DNA of 64,000 nt, from NCBI GenBank assembly GCA_020746875.1, contig JAGTJL010000014.1, forward strand, positions 558,001-622,000, in the 5' to 3' direction. The stretch's first letter is position 1, and each line of letters starts with the position of its first letter. This document shows positions 1-12,554 of the stretch, piece after piece. Below the pieces are notes generated by a model, which worked only from the letters and a program-made list of their open reading frames with translations, did not search any database and had not been told where the DNA came from. Both the position numbers and the translations under genes were made by a program. The DNA comes from Rhexocercosporidium sp. MPI-PUGE-AT-0058. Lineage: Eukaryota; Ascomycota; Leotiomycetes; Helotiales.

Positions 1-1210
1 CAGTTTCCTCGTTGTCAGAAGCGGAGATGGTGCTATCACGGGACTTGCGACGACGCTCCCGAGACTGTTGGGAAACGTGTTGGCTGAGGGTTGTGGTGAC
101 TCGAGATTCGGCGTGAGGAGAGAATTGAGCTGACGGAAGGAGAGTGGAATTGTTGGCTACAGCTCGGCCTGATCCAGGAGTAGTGGGGAAGGCGGAGAGT
201 GACTGTACACCTCGGTTATGTCTGTTTGGGGTGCGTGGGTCAGGACGGCGAGCAACAGTGGGAGTAGATGGCGCACTGTTATTCTCCTGGCTAAGGACGG
301 ACCCAGCAAGAAGAAGAGCATTGAACCTCTCCTGGTTATCTTGCGATGGACCATAGCGAATGGAGCGATTGGTGTTTGGTGTGTACTTTGGAGTTCCACG
401 GTACTGGTGAGGAGTAGCTGGAGTGGTCTTGGGAGTAGAGATATGTAGAGGACCACCTGGGCTACGCAAGACATTAATATGCTCACGATTTTGGCGAATT
501 CGCTGTTGCAGGCGCACGATCTCGTCTTTGGCATCCATAATCTCCTCATTCTTCTCCTCGATGACTCGCTTAGCCTTCTCCAAACGACGGCGATGCAGAA
601 CGTTGTCCTCCGCAACGGACTTGGCATAGGCCTTCAATCTTTGAGTGTAGTCCGTGGTAGTAGTATCGCGACCATTGACCTGAAGGACCTGAACTTCTCG
701 CCGGGTGATATCATGCTCTACCTCCATACGCTTCAAGGCCTCTTCACTCTCGATAGTGAGAAGATTATGTTGGAGCTTGTAGTGAGCTGCCGACATTCTC
801 GCCTCGCTGATTGCCATATCCAACTTCTCGTTCTCAGCCACAACTCTCATCACCATTGCTCTCAGCTCCTCCGGGCTAGCATCCGCGATCTCCTCGGGTG
901 TTGGGCGAGCGGATAAGGTCTTCTTCGCAGCATCACGCTTGTTGCCGTTTGCGATTGTAGGCGGAGGAGACGAGAGGACCAGTGGATCAGGAGTGACTGT
1001 TCGGGGACCCGAGACTGGACGTCTGGCAGGAGGTTGTGAAGATGGTGGCGGGGTAATTGATGAAGCAGAGTCAGCGACAATCATGGAAGTAGTTGGGGAA
1101 TTTCCTCGAGGCATGTCGTCCTTCGAAGGGATATCTGTGCCGATTGGCTGCGGGGTAGAAGGGATCTCTACTGGAGTAGCGACCTCTTCGTAGGAGGATT
1201 GAGATGCCAT
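1..1210 (-). CDS. Coiled-coil protein, 5' part only (runs off the window)
   Basis: An uninterrupted minus-strand frame runs from an ATG at 1210 to the window edge (about 403 codons, no stop), so the C-terminus is missing. The N-terminal 100 residues are Ser/Pro/Thr-rich and look disordered. Residues about 110-260 are rich in Glu, Lys, Arg, Leu and Met with heptad spacing (for example KRMEVEHDITRREVQ) and should form a long coiled coil. The following 140 residues are again Pro/Thr/Ser/Arg-rich. No catalytic motif is visible. This is the architecture of a cytoskeletal or scaffold protein, but I do not recognise the family. The start is favoured because it is the first ATG of the frame, and the upstream 1.6 kb is a promoter region shared with the divergent LRR gene. 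Confidence 0.75.
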   Translation of the reverse strand, partial: MASQSSYEEVATPVEIPSTPQPIGTDIPSKDDMPRGNSPTTSMIVADSASSITPPPSSQPPARRPVSGPRTVTPDPLVLSSPPPTIANGNKRDAAKKTLSARPTPEEIADASPEELRAMVMRVVAENEKLDMAISEARMSAAHYKLQHNLLTIESEEALKRMEVEHDITRREVQVLQVNGRDTTTTDYTQRLKAYAKSVAEDNVLHRRRLEKAKRVIEEKNEEIMDAKDEIVRLQQRIRQNREHINVLRSPGGPLHISTPKTTPATPHQYRGTPKYTPNTNRSIRYGPSQDNQERFNALLLAGSVLSQENNSAPSTPTVARRPDPRTPNRHNRGVQSLSAFPTTPGSGRAVANNSTLLPSAQFSPHAESRVTTTLSQHVSQQSRERRRKSRDSTISASDNEET

Positions 1211-2871
1211 TTGTGGTAAGCTGTCAAACGGTTAGCCATGTACCACCATGGATTGCGACTGCCGTACAGATAGAGGTGCAAGGTGTGGACCGATTCTGGG
1301 AGTATGCGACACTGGACTCGTATGCGATCGGGCCCGTCGAGTGGACAAAGGTCGGCGGGAGTGAGGGTTGTTGGTTTGGGGGTGATGCGACGCGGTTAAG
1401 GTTGGATGGATTGTAGTCGCGTAGCTATGGCGTTGATGTGCGCAGCGTAGCACAGTGACAATGATCTTTTGACAGACAGTGTCGGCCGTCGCACATTCAC
1501 AGAGATGGTGAGTGAGTGTGGGGGAGGAGAGCGGAAGGTTCCTTTGCGACAGGACAGGATGATGATGGGGATGCGCTCGAAGGGTTTCAGGGTGGTCGGG
1601 ACGGACCCTCCAGGTTCATCCAGCCTTCATCCAGCCTTCAGTCCAACGGAAAAACGTTGGGCCGGCTTCCGATTATTTTGGTGGCTGGTTCTGGTTGTCG
1701 AGGGCAACCGGGGGACTGTGCACTGGTAAAAGCGGCGGCTGGGTCTCTTTCGGCAGATGGAATGGCTGGGAGCAGGACTGACTGATGATAGTATATCTGA
1801 GCAGAAGTGTTGATTTGATTTGATAGACTGTATAGTCAATAAGTGAGTGCTAAGTACTTAGTAATTCGTTGTGGGTTGTGAGTGTGTGAGTGAGTGAGTA
1901 GCCTTCTCAGGGGGCACCCTCGCTTCTGCTGGCCACGGAGAACGACTATGTCCCCTCCTCAACTAACTTCTCAAGATGCATCAAAATGGCGCCCAAAGAG
2001 TCGCAGGAGACTATCTATTTACATCCAAGGAGATTGATCCGAACAGCCGGCGCTGGACACTATTTCCAGCAAGCAACTGTGAAAACGCTTGGGCCTTTTT
2101 ATCCACTCCACCAAGGACCGTACCGCCCGCATCCAGCACCTCTCGGTTCGCGGCTGTTGATATAGCAAAGGGACTTCCGTACTACCTACAGTCAGTACTC
2201 TCTACAGTACCTACACTACCCCTTTCTCCTACCTACCTCCCTCCTACATACCCTTCCCTATCTCTTACCCACCTACCTACCTACCTACCTACTTACTTTT
2301 TCCTGTCTGCCTCCCATCGAGCCTCCAATCGAGGTGGAATACGAATTGGAACCCTGGCCGAGTGCCCAAAGCGCGCGTTGCCATTGGCCAATACACGCGC
2401 CTAGCCAGGGACCTCATTTTGTTCTGCGGACTTTGTGGTAGACGAGGCTCCATTTGGTAGTGACCGTCCTCCTGCACCGCTGCTTCCTGGCGTCGAACGG
2501 CCTTCTCATTAAATTTAGACTGCTGCGTGAGAAATGGGACGGGATACCTACCTACCTACCTAGCTTAGGAGCATGTCCATGCTTCTGAATCCCCTCTTCT
2601 CCTGAATCAATTGCTTAATTAATTGCTTCTTCTCACTCTTTATGCCACGGTTTCAGCCTCGCTCCTCGGTCGTGCTCCTGTTTACTTTCAAGCTCGGCTT
2701 AGTCAACACAAAATCGACGCAGCACTCACAGTATAGGCACAGCGCGGTACAAGACAGGACAACATCTTCAATTTTTCCGTCCATAGCTGTACCGATGCGC
2801 AATCTCTAAAACACCCACTTGCCGCGAGCACTTCCGCACAATCAATCAACCAATCGTTCAACCCACCAGCC
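1211..2871. promoter_or_regulatory. Divergent intergenic region between the coiled-coil and LRR genes
   Basis: No convincing gene is seen in these 1.66 kb. The ORFs present are short, lack splice logic and have biased composition. The stretch is pyrimidine-rich toward the LRR gene, carries CTAC/CCTA tetranucleotide tracts and ends in a C/A-rich leader just before the LRR start codon. It must contain the promoters and 5' UTRs of both flanking genes. No specific transcription-factor site can be supported. Confidence 0.5.
2267..2294. repeat. (CTAC)n microsatellite
   Basis: About six consecutive ACCT/CTAC units occur here, inside a wider C/T-rich tract from about 2205 to 2305. A second short run (three to four units) lies at about 2547-2563. 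Both sit in the 5' region of the LRR gene. Confidence 0.8.
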
Positions 2872-5800
2872 ATGGAACAATCACCAAGCTCAAGACCTTC
2901 CGGTCTCCCTCGACCATCGAGACTTCCCGTGCCCACCCTGCGAACCGCTCCGTCAAGAGACAATCTGCAAGCAACCAGACAGAGCAGTATTGTCAACCCT
3001 CGACTCCGAAGCTCTGCCTCTCGCGATACCTTATCTTCCGCATATTCGAAGCCCCGTGTCCCTTCGACCTCCAATCGCCAGTCCATAATAGCATCACGCG
3101 AGCGAGACATTTCCACTGGATCAGTTGTTCATACTCTTGCCGCCTCACAACCACGAAGGAAAGCCAGCCAAGATGTTCTGTTCAGGAAGCCTTCACGGCC
3201 AGTCATGCGGGTGGAGCCTGTCCAGGTCGAGGCAAGAGAAGAACAAGATGTGATCGTAGAAGATGATAGTCCGGTGGTGGTGGAGGAGGAGCAGACATAT
3301 GACTTACCTCGGAGCTCGAAGCCACGACCCTCTCTGTCCGAACGAACAATGGAGACACTGCAGAATATACCCTCCTCCCCAGCGGTCCGGAAACGGGGCT
3401 CGAGTTTCTACAGGAATGATAGTCCCATGAGACCTCCATCTCGGTCTGTGAGCTCAAGACCAACTTCCAGTGCTGGATCCGGAACCAGCTCCGGAAACTC
3501 CATACCTATAGACTTCAGAGCTTCCACAAATACCTTCCGACCTCCTCAATCAACGCTCCCCGGCCAGACTCCTCAGAAGCGTCCTGGTACGGGCCAGTCT
3601 TCAAAGACACCATCTACAAGTCAGGCCATGGCACCACTAGAAATTTCTAGACTTCCCTCACCGAGCCTCTCAGCCTCACTTCGCAGATCGCCAAGTCCTG
3701 TCAAGGGCTCAACACTACCGAATATTAAAGCCGGCAGCAAGACCTTTTCTGCTCGTCCCTCGAAACCTCGCGCCTCGATAAATGGTCTCTTTCGGAAACC
3801 TTCTACGCAGAACTTGGACCAGGCAAGCGATCTAGACAGGATTGGGTTTGTGCCAAAGAAGCAATCAACAACATTTTCCAATAGTTCTTCTGAAGCTGCA
3901 TCGACCACTTCTAAAACATCCAAAGCCACCAGCACATTCTCAAGCGGCTCCGTAGATGACCAAAGTACAACCCCGAGAAAGTCATCTCTCGCGTTACGTG
4001 ACCAGATTGCAAAAGCTAAAGCCGCAAAGCGAGCTGCTGCAACGAAACAACTGTCTACTGTTGAATCGGAAGCATCCGAGGCAGCTGTCATTCCAGCTGG
4101 TACGTTCGACTTTGGCCTAGCAGACGATCCTTTCAACCAGCAAGTACGACAAGATGGTGCCAAAGGGCTTCTTCGGAAACGCATTGACGCAGCTCGGACC
4201 GACGGACGCCTTAATATTGCTGCAATGGGCTTCAAGCAAATTCCAGATGAAGTCATGGATATGTACAACCTTGAGTCAATTGCTTCTCAAGGTGGTGCCT
4301 GGGCCGAGTCTGTTGATTTGACAAGATTCATTGCAGCTGGAAACGAGCTTGAGTTGCTTTCAGATGACATTTTCCCCGATGTTGACCCCAGAGAAAGTGC
4401 GGATGATGAGGATGCTAGAGGCAATCAATTCGGAGGACTCGAGACACTAGATCTGCATGGCAATGTCTTAATATCCCTGCCTCTTGGGCTGCGGAGACTC
4501 GAATTATTGACTACTTTGAATCTCGTGAGTGATGCATCCACGTTTGAGGTACCTTACTGACCCGTCCAGTCTAATAACAAGCTTGGCAATGAATGCTTTC
4601 AGGTCATATCTCAGATACCGTCCTTGCGGGATCTCAAGATCGCAAGCAACGGACTGACTGGTCCTTTGGACCCAAGCATAACGACTCTGACGAATCTCGA
4701 GGTTCTAGAGATGCAGAACAATGCACTCACATCCTTACCTGAAGGTTTGGCTGACTTAGTACGATTACGGGTCCTCAACCTCACGGAAAACAAATTCAAG
4801 TCTCTGCCTTTTGAGAAACTCCGCCACCTGCCCCTGATCGAGCTTTTAGCCGCCAAGAACCAGCTTACTGGGACGTTGATATATGCTGAAGTCGATGAGC
4901 TTCGTCACCTTCAGATTCTGGATGTGACTGCCAATGCTCTCACCAATCTCGATGTTTCGGGCACACTAAGACTTCCGGCTCTCCACCAGCTGAGCTGTTC
5001 TGCAAATCGATTGACTGAGCTTCCTGACTTGGAATCATGGGTGTCACTTCTTACCCTCGCTGCAGAAGATAACAATCTAGCTTCCATCCCCGAAGGCTTC
5101 GTCAAGCTTCCCAAGATCAAGAACGTAAATTTCAGTGGTAACAATCTCAAGACCCTGGACGACAGAATCGGTGGGATGGAGACTCTGGATATATTTAGAG
5201 TAAGCGGTAACCCTCTGAGGGAGAAGAAGTTCTCCGGTATGACGACGGAGGACTTGAAGCGGACTCTGAAGGCAAGAATGGAACCGGAAGAACCAGAGAA
5301 GGATACCGATGGCGATGGAGACTTTTATTCCGCATCAGGGACGCCACCTATGTCACCTCGTCCGGGATCATCAGATTGGCCTGTAAAAGCTGGAGGTGTC
5401 CTCGATCGATCGAACACCCAGTCTCATTCCCTCAACCCCGTTGCTGCTGCCGACATCGCCTCAGCACATTCGATTTTCATTCTCGAATTACATCACAACA
5501 TTTTCAAGGAAATTCCAGCTTCAATTGCCTTCTTTGCAGCGACTCTGACGACTCTGACTATCAACCATAATGAGCTGACAAGCGACACCTTTTTGAAAGA
5601 TGACCTAGAGCTACCGGCGCTAAAAGAGCTCAATCTCAGCTCCAATACCTTCAACTCCCTCCAGCCACTCATCCTGCGTCTCAAAGCGCCTCTATTAACA
5701 AGGCTTGATATCAGTTTCAACCGGCTGACTTCTCTCCCACCACTTAAACCACACTTCCCTAGCCTCGTTACCCTTCTCGCCTCCCACAATACCATCAGAG

Positions 5801-6042
5801 AACTATCGCCAGAGGCAGTCAAAGGTCTCCGTGTCCTCGACTGCAGCAGCAACGACATCAACAGTCTCAATGCACGCATCGGCCTTCTTGGCGGCCCAGG
5901 CGGATTGCAGACTCTGGATGTCAGCGGAAACCGATTCAGGGTACCGAAATACACCATTCTGGAGAAGGGGACGGAAGCTACGCTCGCATGGCTGAGAGAC
6001 AGGATACCCGTTGGAGAGGCTAACTTTGGGGATATGGAATAG
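2872..6042 (+). CDS. Leucine-rich repeat protein, LRRC40-like
   Basis: Two exons, 2872-4524 and 4570-6042, encode about 1,041 aa. The 45-nt intron (GTGAGT..CAG) lies inside one LRR; removing it restores an intact repeat reading LTTLNLSNNKLGNE across the junction. Residues 1-430 are Ser/Pro/Arg-rich and disordered (many SRPS/KPS patches, likely phosphorylated). From about residue 430 to the end there are some 15-20 LxxLxLxxNxL repeats, in two blocks separated by an acidic/Pro linker around residue 780-820. Family knowledge: fungal proteins of this layout are usually named LRRC40-like; LRRs are protein-binding surfaces, and no enzymatic domain is present. The partner is unknown. The start is the first ATG after the pyrimidine-rich leader. 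Confidence 0.9.
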
Positions 6043-6697
6043 CGCAGTTGAACACTATGGACGCGCTCTTGTTGGTAGTTTTTTTTGGGTGGGCGTTCTT
6101 CATCTGTACATCCCGCCTCGCCTTGCAGGATTGGGACTTTGGGTACTTTGTTCTTGTTATTACTTGCTGTTGTTCCTTAGCGAGATGGACGATGGACGAC
6201 GGAGTCAAAATCGAACTGTCTTCTGTTTTTGTGCTTTTAGCAAGCAGGGAGGGAGAAGGGGACCTTTCTATAGTTTATACACCAGGCGCTTCTCGCCTGT
6301 TAGGGTACGGTAAATAGATTACTTGTAATGCGAATATTGTTTAATGATCCGAATCTACTCTGACGATTGATTAGCCGGCACTGTCAAATTCCTAGGGTGG
6401 CGCTGGTAATGCAGGTAATGCTGAAACCTGACCGATTATTATGTCTTGATAAATACTTCTACTTCTAGTATATCTATAGAGTGACAAAAGCCATAAAACA
6501 TACAATCATGAATACTATCCAAATCAATGCTTCCAATCGCCACCACCGCTCAACACCATGCGAACTCTCTTCGTCGCCAAGTTAAATCATATAAAGGTAT
6601 CTTCCCAAGCCACTTCTCGAAAGTAAGACGACTTCCTTGTAGCTTTTTCCTCGCCCCAAGAAGTCTAAACCATTCCACTCTCTCACCACCGCCAACC
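6043..6697. other. Convergent 3' region, no gene
   Basis: This stretch lies between the stop codons of the LRR gene (+) and the TMEM135-like gene (-). It is relatively AT-rich and should contain both 3' UTRs and polyadenylation sites. Nothing else is visible. Confidence 0.5.
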
Positions 6698-8528
6698 TCA
6701 CGCCCTCCCCTTCCCTCCCTCCACCGTCTTCCTCTCCTCCTCACGCACCAGATCCCGCAGCCCCTCGCCCCTCAAAAAGCTAACGCCCCTCCTCACAACC
6801 CCACTATTAACCGCCTTCGCCTCCCTCTCAAAAACAACATTAACTGCCATCAAACTCGCCACGAAAAGCGCCACATCCCCACCCCTCACCCCGCGCCACC
6901 ACCCCCTCTTCCGTCCAACCTTCCACACACTATCCAGACTAGCTCTCAACGCATATAAGAACTCCCCCCTTGCTTCCCTACGTACGATATATCCCCATAG
7001 TCCGCCGAGGAACCCGCCGAGGAAGAAGCGCTGCGTAGAGAGGAGTTTAGAGGGGAGGTAGGACTGGAAGAGGCAGATTGCTGCCCAGGATGTGCCGATT
7101 GAACCGGATGTGAAGAGCGTGTAGCGTAATATGCGAGCAGCGAGGTTGTTGAGTGTGGTTAGAGGCGAGGCGTAGAATTTCGCGTAGGAGGGGAGAGAGA
7201 GCACGGTAAATATTAGAGTAAAGAATCGGGTGAGGGGCGGGATGGTGGTGAGGTAGTGGGAGAGGTAGGTACGTGTGCAGGATGGGTCGGAGGGGTGCAG
7301 GACGGCGCAGGTGAGGGATGTTATTAAGGGGTGGGCGGGGGAGGTAATAGGTGCGATCTTTTGTAGGGTTGGGGGGAGGGTGGTGGTGTTTGGGAAGAGG
7401 ATTGGGGAGACAAATTTTCTGGGGTGGTGTGTTAGTGGATGGATGTTTGGCTATTTATTTGCTAGGGGAGAAGGGGGGACGTACGGATAGTTGAGACGTG
7501 CCATCTCGGCGAGAGAATCCACTTGTGCATAAGGACCTGGCCATGGGAGGTTGGCTGGGTAGTCTTCCGGACGAGATTGGATGTATTGGGGTGAGTATTT
7601 CAGGATGAAATCCCCATAGCCCTATCAGAATTAGTACGAAGCACTTCAAACTGAAACTCATCGAACAACATACCTTTGGGAAACAATCCCTATCAAAAGC
7701 AAAAGCATGCAGTAACTGCCCACTTGTAAACGGGAAGAGTAACCAACTTCCCCACCACCAAGGTTTCTGCCCTTTCGTCCATAACCAGCCCTCCTCTTCC
7801 GCGAGATTATATGCGAATTCCGCCGCTCTGCTTAGCGCGTAGATGGAGATCGTAACTCGCAACTGATCAGCAGGGTTAATCGCCAATGCGAAACCTGCTA
7901 AACTGGCTCCTACAGCTGGTGCCAGGGAAGACGTGAGGGTCTTAGAAGTCCTCTTATTGCGTTGCCTAAATGGACGTGCTTCAGGCGCGAGAAGATGAGC
8001 ACGAAGACGCGTGAAGAAGCGGAAGAGGATGCGGTGGAGGAGAAGGATTGTTGAGAGGGAGAGCGAGAGTCTGAAATTCGGGTTACGCCAAAGGGAAACT
8101 TTCTTGGTTCTAAAATCGTTTATGGTTAGCACTCATACTTGATTGAATAGTCGAGCATGGCATAAAAATGATAGCTAGGGGACTCGCCTTGCATTTCCAC
8201 TCCCAAGAAACCTCTCACTAAGCAATCCCCAAACCTTCAACGCCGCACTCGTCGCGACGAAAACCCTCAAACTGGCCCTCACAGCAGCAGCATTATAATC
8301 ATCTCTCCCAGGCCTCTCGACCAGCTTCTCGACCCTCGATACAGAGGGCGTGTTCCTCTTCAGCACCTTCGACCGCGATAGTATGTATCGATGCAGCGTC
8401 TCGTACTCTTTCGCGGAGATAGTGTACCGTATCGCATTGCGGAGGATGGGGTCTGCTGTTGATTTGGCGGAGACTCGAGGGCTTGCCTTGGGGCTAGAAT
8501 TCGCATCGGGATCTGTCGAGGAAGACAT
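6698..8528 (-). CDS. TMEM135-like multi-pass membrane protein
   Basis: Four exons on the minus strand: 8528-8188, 8109-7674, 7621-7485 and 7418-6698, giving 544 aa in one frame. The first intron has a GC donor (AAG/GCGAGT) with a CTAAC branch site and TTTTAG acceptor; no GT alternative keeps the frame. The other introns are GTATGT..TAG and GTACGT..CAG. Hydrophobic segments are spread over the whole protein (for example LSLSTILLLHRILF, GASLAGFALAI, FFLGGFLGGLWGY). The WWWGSWLLFPFTSGQ, AFDRDCFP and HPSDPSC motifs are, to my recollection, typical of the fungal TMEM135-like family. In animals TMEM135 acts at mitochondria and peroxisomes; the fungal role is not established from sequence. Confidence 0.8.
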
Positions 8529-8987
8529 CGTTGCATTGGCGTTATGGGGGCATAGGTTGTGATGTTATGCGTCGTGATGTTTTTATTTTCCTGCTTTGTT
8601 GTGAGTGAAATGAGATTGAGGGTTTTGGGATATTGAATCTGGGGTTGCCCTTGCCAGCTCAAGCATGTGTAAATGCCTCGGCTGCGGGGGCCATCACGTG
8701 GTATGTAAAAAGGGGTAAAACCTGGGGAAATGCATCTGCAAGCCGACGCGTCACATTCCTCAATTGGAGGCTTGTAATAATCATCAGATGGTCATGTAAA
8801 CACTGTTCTGATGTTTTGTGTATTACATTAATCGCTGCAGCTGGCATATATTGAACTGCAGGAAGCTTTTCGAATTCTACATCCATCTCTCCAGCCATCT
8901 CCAGACTCAACATCACAGTACCGTCCATCGAAACTCAGCTACTTCTCGTGCCCGATGAACCATCTTTAGAGAGATTAAGTTGCATGT
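8529..8987. other. Intergenic, promoter of the TMEM135-like gene and 3' end of the small secreted gene
   Basis: No ORF with coding character is seen. Both neighbours are on the minus strand, so this should hold the TMEM135-like promoter and the terminator of the cysteine-rich gene. Confidence 0.4.
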
Positions 8988-9374
8988 TTAAACGCACTCC
9001 ATGCGCTCTCTAGTCTTGATGTTGCAGCAGTTTCCATCGGCCTAGTACAGAATTAGCATCATCATACATTCATTCAGTGAAAATTCCTCCTCGAAGAACC
9101 TATCCAGGACAGAAGCTCAGAACTTACACATTCAAAACCGAGGTTCTCGCACTGAGCAAAGACGGATTCACGGGTCAGACAAGTGCTCACATCGTCTACG
9201 TTCTCATTCTGGCAGGCTGCGAGATCGGCCCAGCAGCAGTCCTGGCCATGGGAGCACTGTTGATCGTCGTTAGTTTCGACGTCTTTAAGAGTTCAGGTCC
9301 GTCTGAAGATTGGGATCACTCACGGCCAAAGCAGAGGTGGCAAGAGCTAAAAGAGTGAAGAATGAGATTTGCAT
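8988..9374 (-). CDS. Small secreted cysteine-rich protein (77 aa), candidate effector
   Basis: Three short exons on the minus strand: 9374-9324, 9256-9128 and 9041-8988. Introns are GTGAGT..CAG (67 nt) and GTAAGT..TAG (86 nt), all joins phase 0, stop TAA. Exon 1 encodes only a signal peptide (MQISFFTLLALATSALA). The mature part of about 60 residues has ten Cys (positions 18, 24, 25, 32, 43, 53, 60, 65, 66, 76), including two CC pairs, an even number suited to five disulphides. The exon/signal-peptide coincidence, two good introns and the Cys density together make chance unlikely. Known pattern: small secreted Cys-rich proteins of plant-associated fungi are often effectors, antimicrobial or surface proteins. 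I do not recognise this Cys spacing. The frame is overlapped by a longer, implausible plus-strand ORF, so automatic annotation may miss it. Confidence 0.8.
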
Positions 9375-12300
9375 CTTGAGATATGAGCTTGGGGATTGAG
9401 CGAGCGCGCGTGGATTGATTGATCGAAAAAAGGAGCTGGAAAGGAGCGAGTGAGGTAAAGACTGTTTGATCACTTGTTGATGTCACGAAGTCGAAGTACA
9501 TTCGAAGGGTTTTGTACTCCCTCTCTCTCCTTGTTTCCCAACCATTCCAGCTAAGACACATCAATCTCTCTTGCCAGGTTCATTCCGCGTCGCCAAGGGC
9601 AAAGTGGATGCGCATCTCCATCATCCAAGAGCGAAGCGAACACCCAACTCCGTATTCGAGAATTGGAGGGCTTGGCGATCTTGTCGTCATGTTTGTTGAC
9701 AACTTTCCACGCAGACCAATCTCTACGGCAATGTTTAAAGTCTACGGATATGGATGCCTATCAGCTATCCTTTTGAGCATCAGGATGCAATGTTAGCATC
9801 AAATGTTTTGCGTTGAGAAGTCTGCTCGCCAAGAGCCAAGAGCAGACACTTAATTTCCGCCTCCCCGACTCACTACCCCTATCATGAACCCTTGGTTACA
9901 GCTAAATTTGTCCCTCGCTCGACGATTGCCATTTGCTAGCTAAGCGCGTCCAAGTGCTGGGCTCATGTCAAACAACAGATTCCAGACTTGACTGGGATGT
10001 CAAAAATAGGGGTAGCTAAGCGAGTCTGTTTTGTTGATGCTGCAGGATTTGTGAAATCGACTGAATTGGCGATCAAAGTCGCACTAAATTTGAGCGACAA
10101 GAACGCCTCGCTAACCACTCCGCATTTTCTTGACCGCCGTGTATTGAATGTGATAAATGTCCGCTGCAATGAGCATTTCCAATGTTGCTATACATGTAAA
10201 AGGGCCATAAACTCCATCATAGCATTGCTCCTGGATGTGTGTGATTGTGTAGAACTGGCTTCACTGAGGAATGGAGAGCAGCGCAAAGCCGATTTCCTTG
10301 AGATTGAATTGTGCGGACCCATTCCATGTGAGTACAATGACAGGCGTGATTACAATTTTGCCTGTCCTCTCCGCTGAAACTATAAACCACTAGACATAGA
10401 AATATGATATTGTATATCATCTGCAAATTATGGGGCGTTCAATTAGTGCGATGAAGACGATTCATGCAGCATTGTTGTAGAGGGCTAGATTTGGGGTATT
10501 TACAGGAACTAAACAGTCGGTGATACAGTATTTCGTTCAGTGGGAGTCATTCCTCGGGTTTTTTTGTCTGATCAGAAGTTTGTTTTGTTTCAAACGAATG
10601 TATATTATTGATAGTCTTGCTACTTATTCTCTGTTTTGTCCCTTAAAACCTATGTTCAAACCAAATCCATCGAAAAGTTTCGACTCACATTAATAATCTT
10701 AGGAGGATAACGAGTCGAGAAATCGACTCATTCAAGAAATCATGTCAAGGTCTCAAATCTGTAATTTCGAAGGGCCATTTTAGAATTCTCTACACAAGGG
10801 CACATCCCCTTCTCTTGGCAACGCCAAAAACCTACAGCCAGGAACAAGTAAAGAATGAGAACCACTGGCTTGAAAAACGAGCAAGAGACATGACTTATTA
10901 TTGTGCAAAACAGGACCTGCAGATGCGATCTGCAGAATTCGATATGTACCCCTTGTTCTGTACGACAGTATTTGTATCTTGTGACAGCCTTCCTCCAGGA
11001 CAGTCGGCAAGAAGCCGGTACAACTAATTTCCTAAGAATGCCCAATACACTCCATGTCCAAGATGAGATACCTAAAAGACCGGCAACATGCAAAGGGAAA
11101 CCAAAGACCATACCAGAGAGAGCACTAAATCAACCATACCCCTCAACTCGCCCCGACCTCTCCTCCTGCCTACCTTATAATCCACTCACTCACCACATAT
11201 TATCAGCAGCAACCTCCGCCTCCACGCTCCACAGCCAAACGATCTCAACTTCCAACGCATCCAAGCTAGCAGCCCTTTTCGAACTGACCAGACTCGTAGT
11301 CTCCTTAGAAGCCTAACTCTCCTTCCATGTGTAGTACGTCCTGATATCCACCCGCACCCTTGCTCAGTCGCGGAAACAGTGCGAGTTCTCTCGAGACCGC
11401 TATACGGGGTTCAGTGTCGGCCTCAGGCGATTGTTTAGTTTCGGAAGTGTTTCTGTTAGCGTGCCATAGGCAGGAGATGTTGCGTATGGCGTCCGTTGTG
11501 AGAGCAGTGATCATCGAAAGGAGAGAAGGGTGTTGTTGTCGTGGAAATAAAACGTAGTGTATTAGTAGAGGATGCGGATTGTCTCTGAGTATCTGATTGA
11601 TACTAGCTTTTTCTTTTTAAATGTAACCAGACATTTCACTGACATGAGACAACACGTGAAAGGTAGCAAAAGTAAACTATTCGCTACAGCATCGCGAGGT
11701 GTTTGTTGAAAACGCCCTTCATCGAGACGGAATGCAGAGTCCCATGCTTCCCAGGATTTCTCGACATATCTGGCCGCGGATTTCACGAGGCGCCACACTC
11801 ATGAGTCTTGAGCTGAGCTGTGGATCGGCTCTTGCGCCATCACTTTTCTTCCTGTCTGATGCTGAATCTATCGTCAAAGCTCCCTTTCGAGGACTGAGAG
11901 GCTTGGGTAGCTGGTCCGAACGAGAGCCACGTTCTGGACGTTCCCTGTGAATCGCTTGCCAGCGCTCACTGCGTTTGCTAGCCACTCGGCTACGCCATCG
12001 CGCGAAGGGAAGATGGAGAATATTTGGTTTCAATTGATTTAAATCCAGCCATTTTGTGACCTTAGGCCCGTAAATAAGAAGGTAGAATAATGGGAATTTT
12101 GGAGGCGACCGAAATTTTATACATATCGAGAGAAAAGGGGATGTAAGATTACCAGGCGGCGTTGACAACTTACATGTAGTATTTTGCAGCCCTGGCGTAT
12201 CATTAAGCCAATCGCTAGATCTAGACGGAGAATATTGGTTACAGGGATTATCATACAGCTCGTCTTAGGGAGCGAGCACAGAAGAAGCCGTCAAATCAAG

Positions 12301-12554
12301 CAAAAGAGAATAGAACCATGGGAAATATTTTAGAAGGCAAACAGCTTTGTTCTCTGTTTCGGCTTGGCCTACACAAGGTTGAAGAATTACTGCAGACATC
12401 ATGAGACTTGAAGTAGGTGGCAAAGGTAGTGGAATAAACAAGAAAGGAGAACCTGGACAAGATGCAAGCCTGCACACTGCAGCATTCAATTCCAGCTCGT
12501 TAAATTCATTAGCATAGCAACTGATGCCGCCCAAATCACAAATCATCTACAGTA
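9375..12554. other. 3.2 kb intergenic region without a supported gene
   Basis: Several ORFs of 60-150 codons exist on both strands, but none has a signal peptide, a domain or a usable intron structure, and several of the longest begin at non-ATG codons. A minus-strand ATG ORF at 11305-11514 (69 aa) is the least unlikely. The first 150 bases are the promoter of the cysteine-rich gene. An AT-rich stretch at about 10380-10740 shows no features. Confidence 0.4.

Noticed and set aside
3621..4268. Minus-strand ORF of 215 codons inside the LRR gene
   Set aside because: Antisense shadow of a confirmed coding exon.
9077..9358. Plus-strand ORF of 93 codons
   Set aside because: It is the antisense shadow of the three-exon cysteine-rich gene, which has a signal peptide and correct introns.
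11950..12010. tRNA-like sequence on the minus strand (GCCGAGTGGCTAGC, similar to a Leu/Ser tRNA D-arm)
   Set aside because: No acceptor stem pairing and no GTTCGAATC-type T-arm at the expected distance.
11719..12168. Minus-strand ORF of 149 codons
   Set aside because: The open frame starts with TTG, has no recognisable motif and no signal peptide or introns that improve it.
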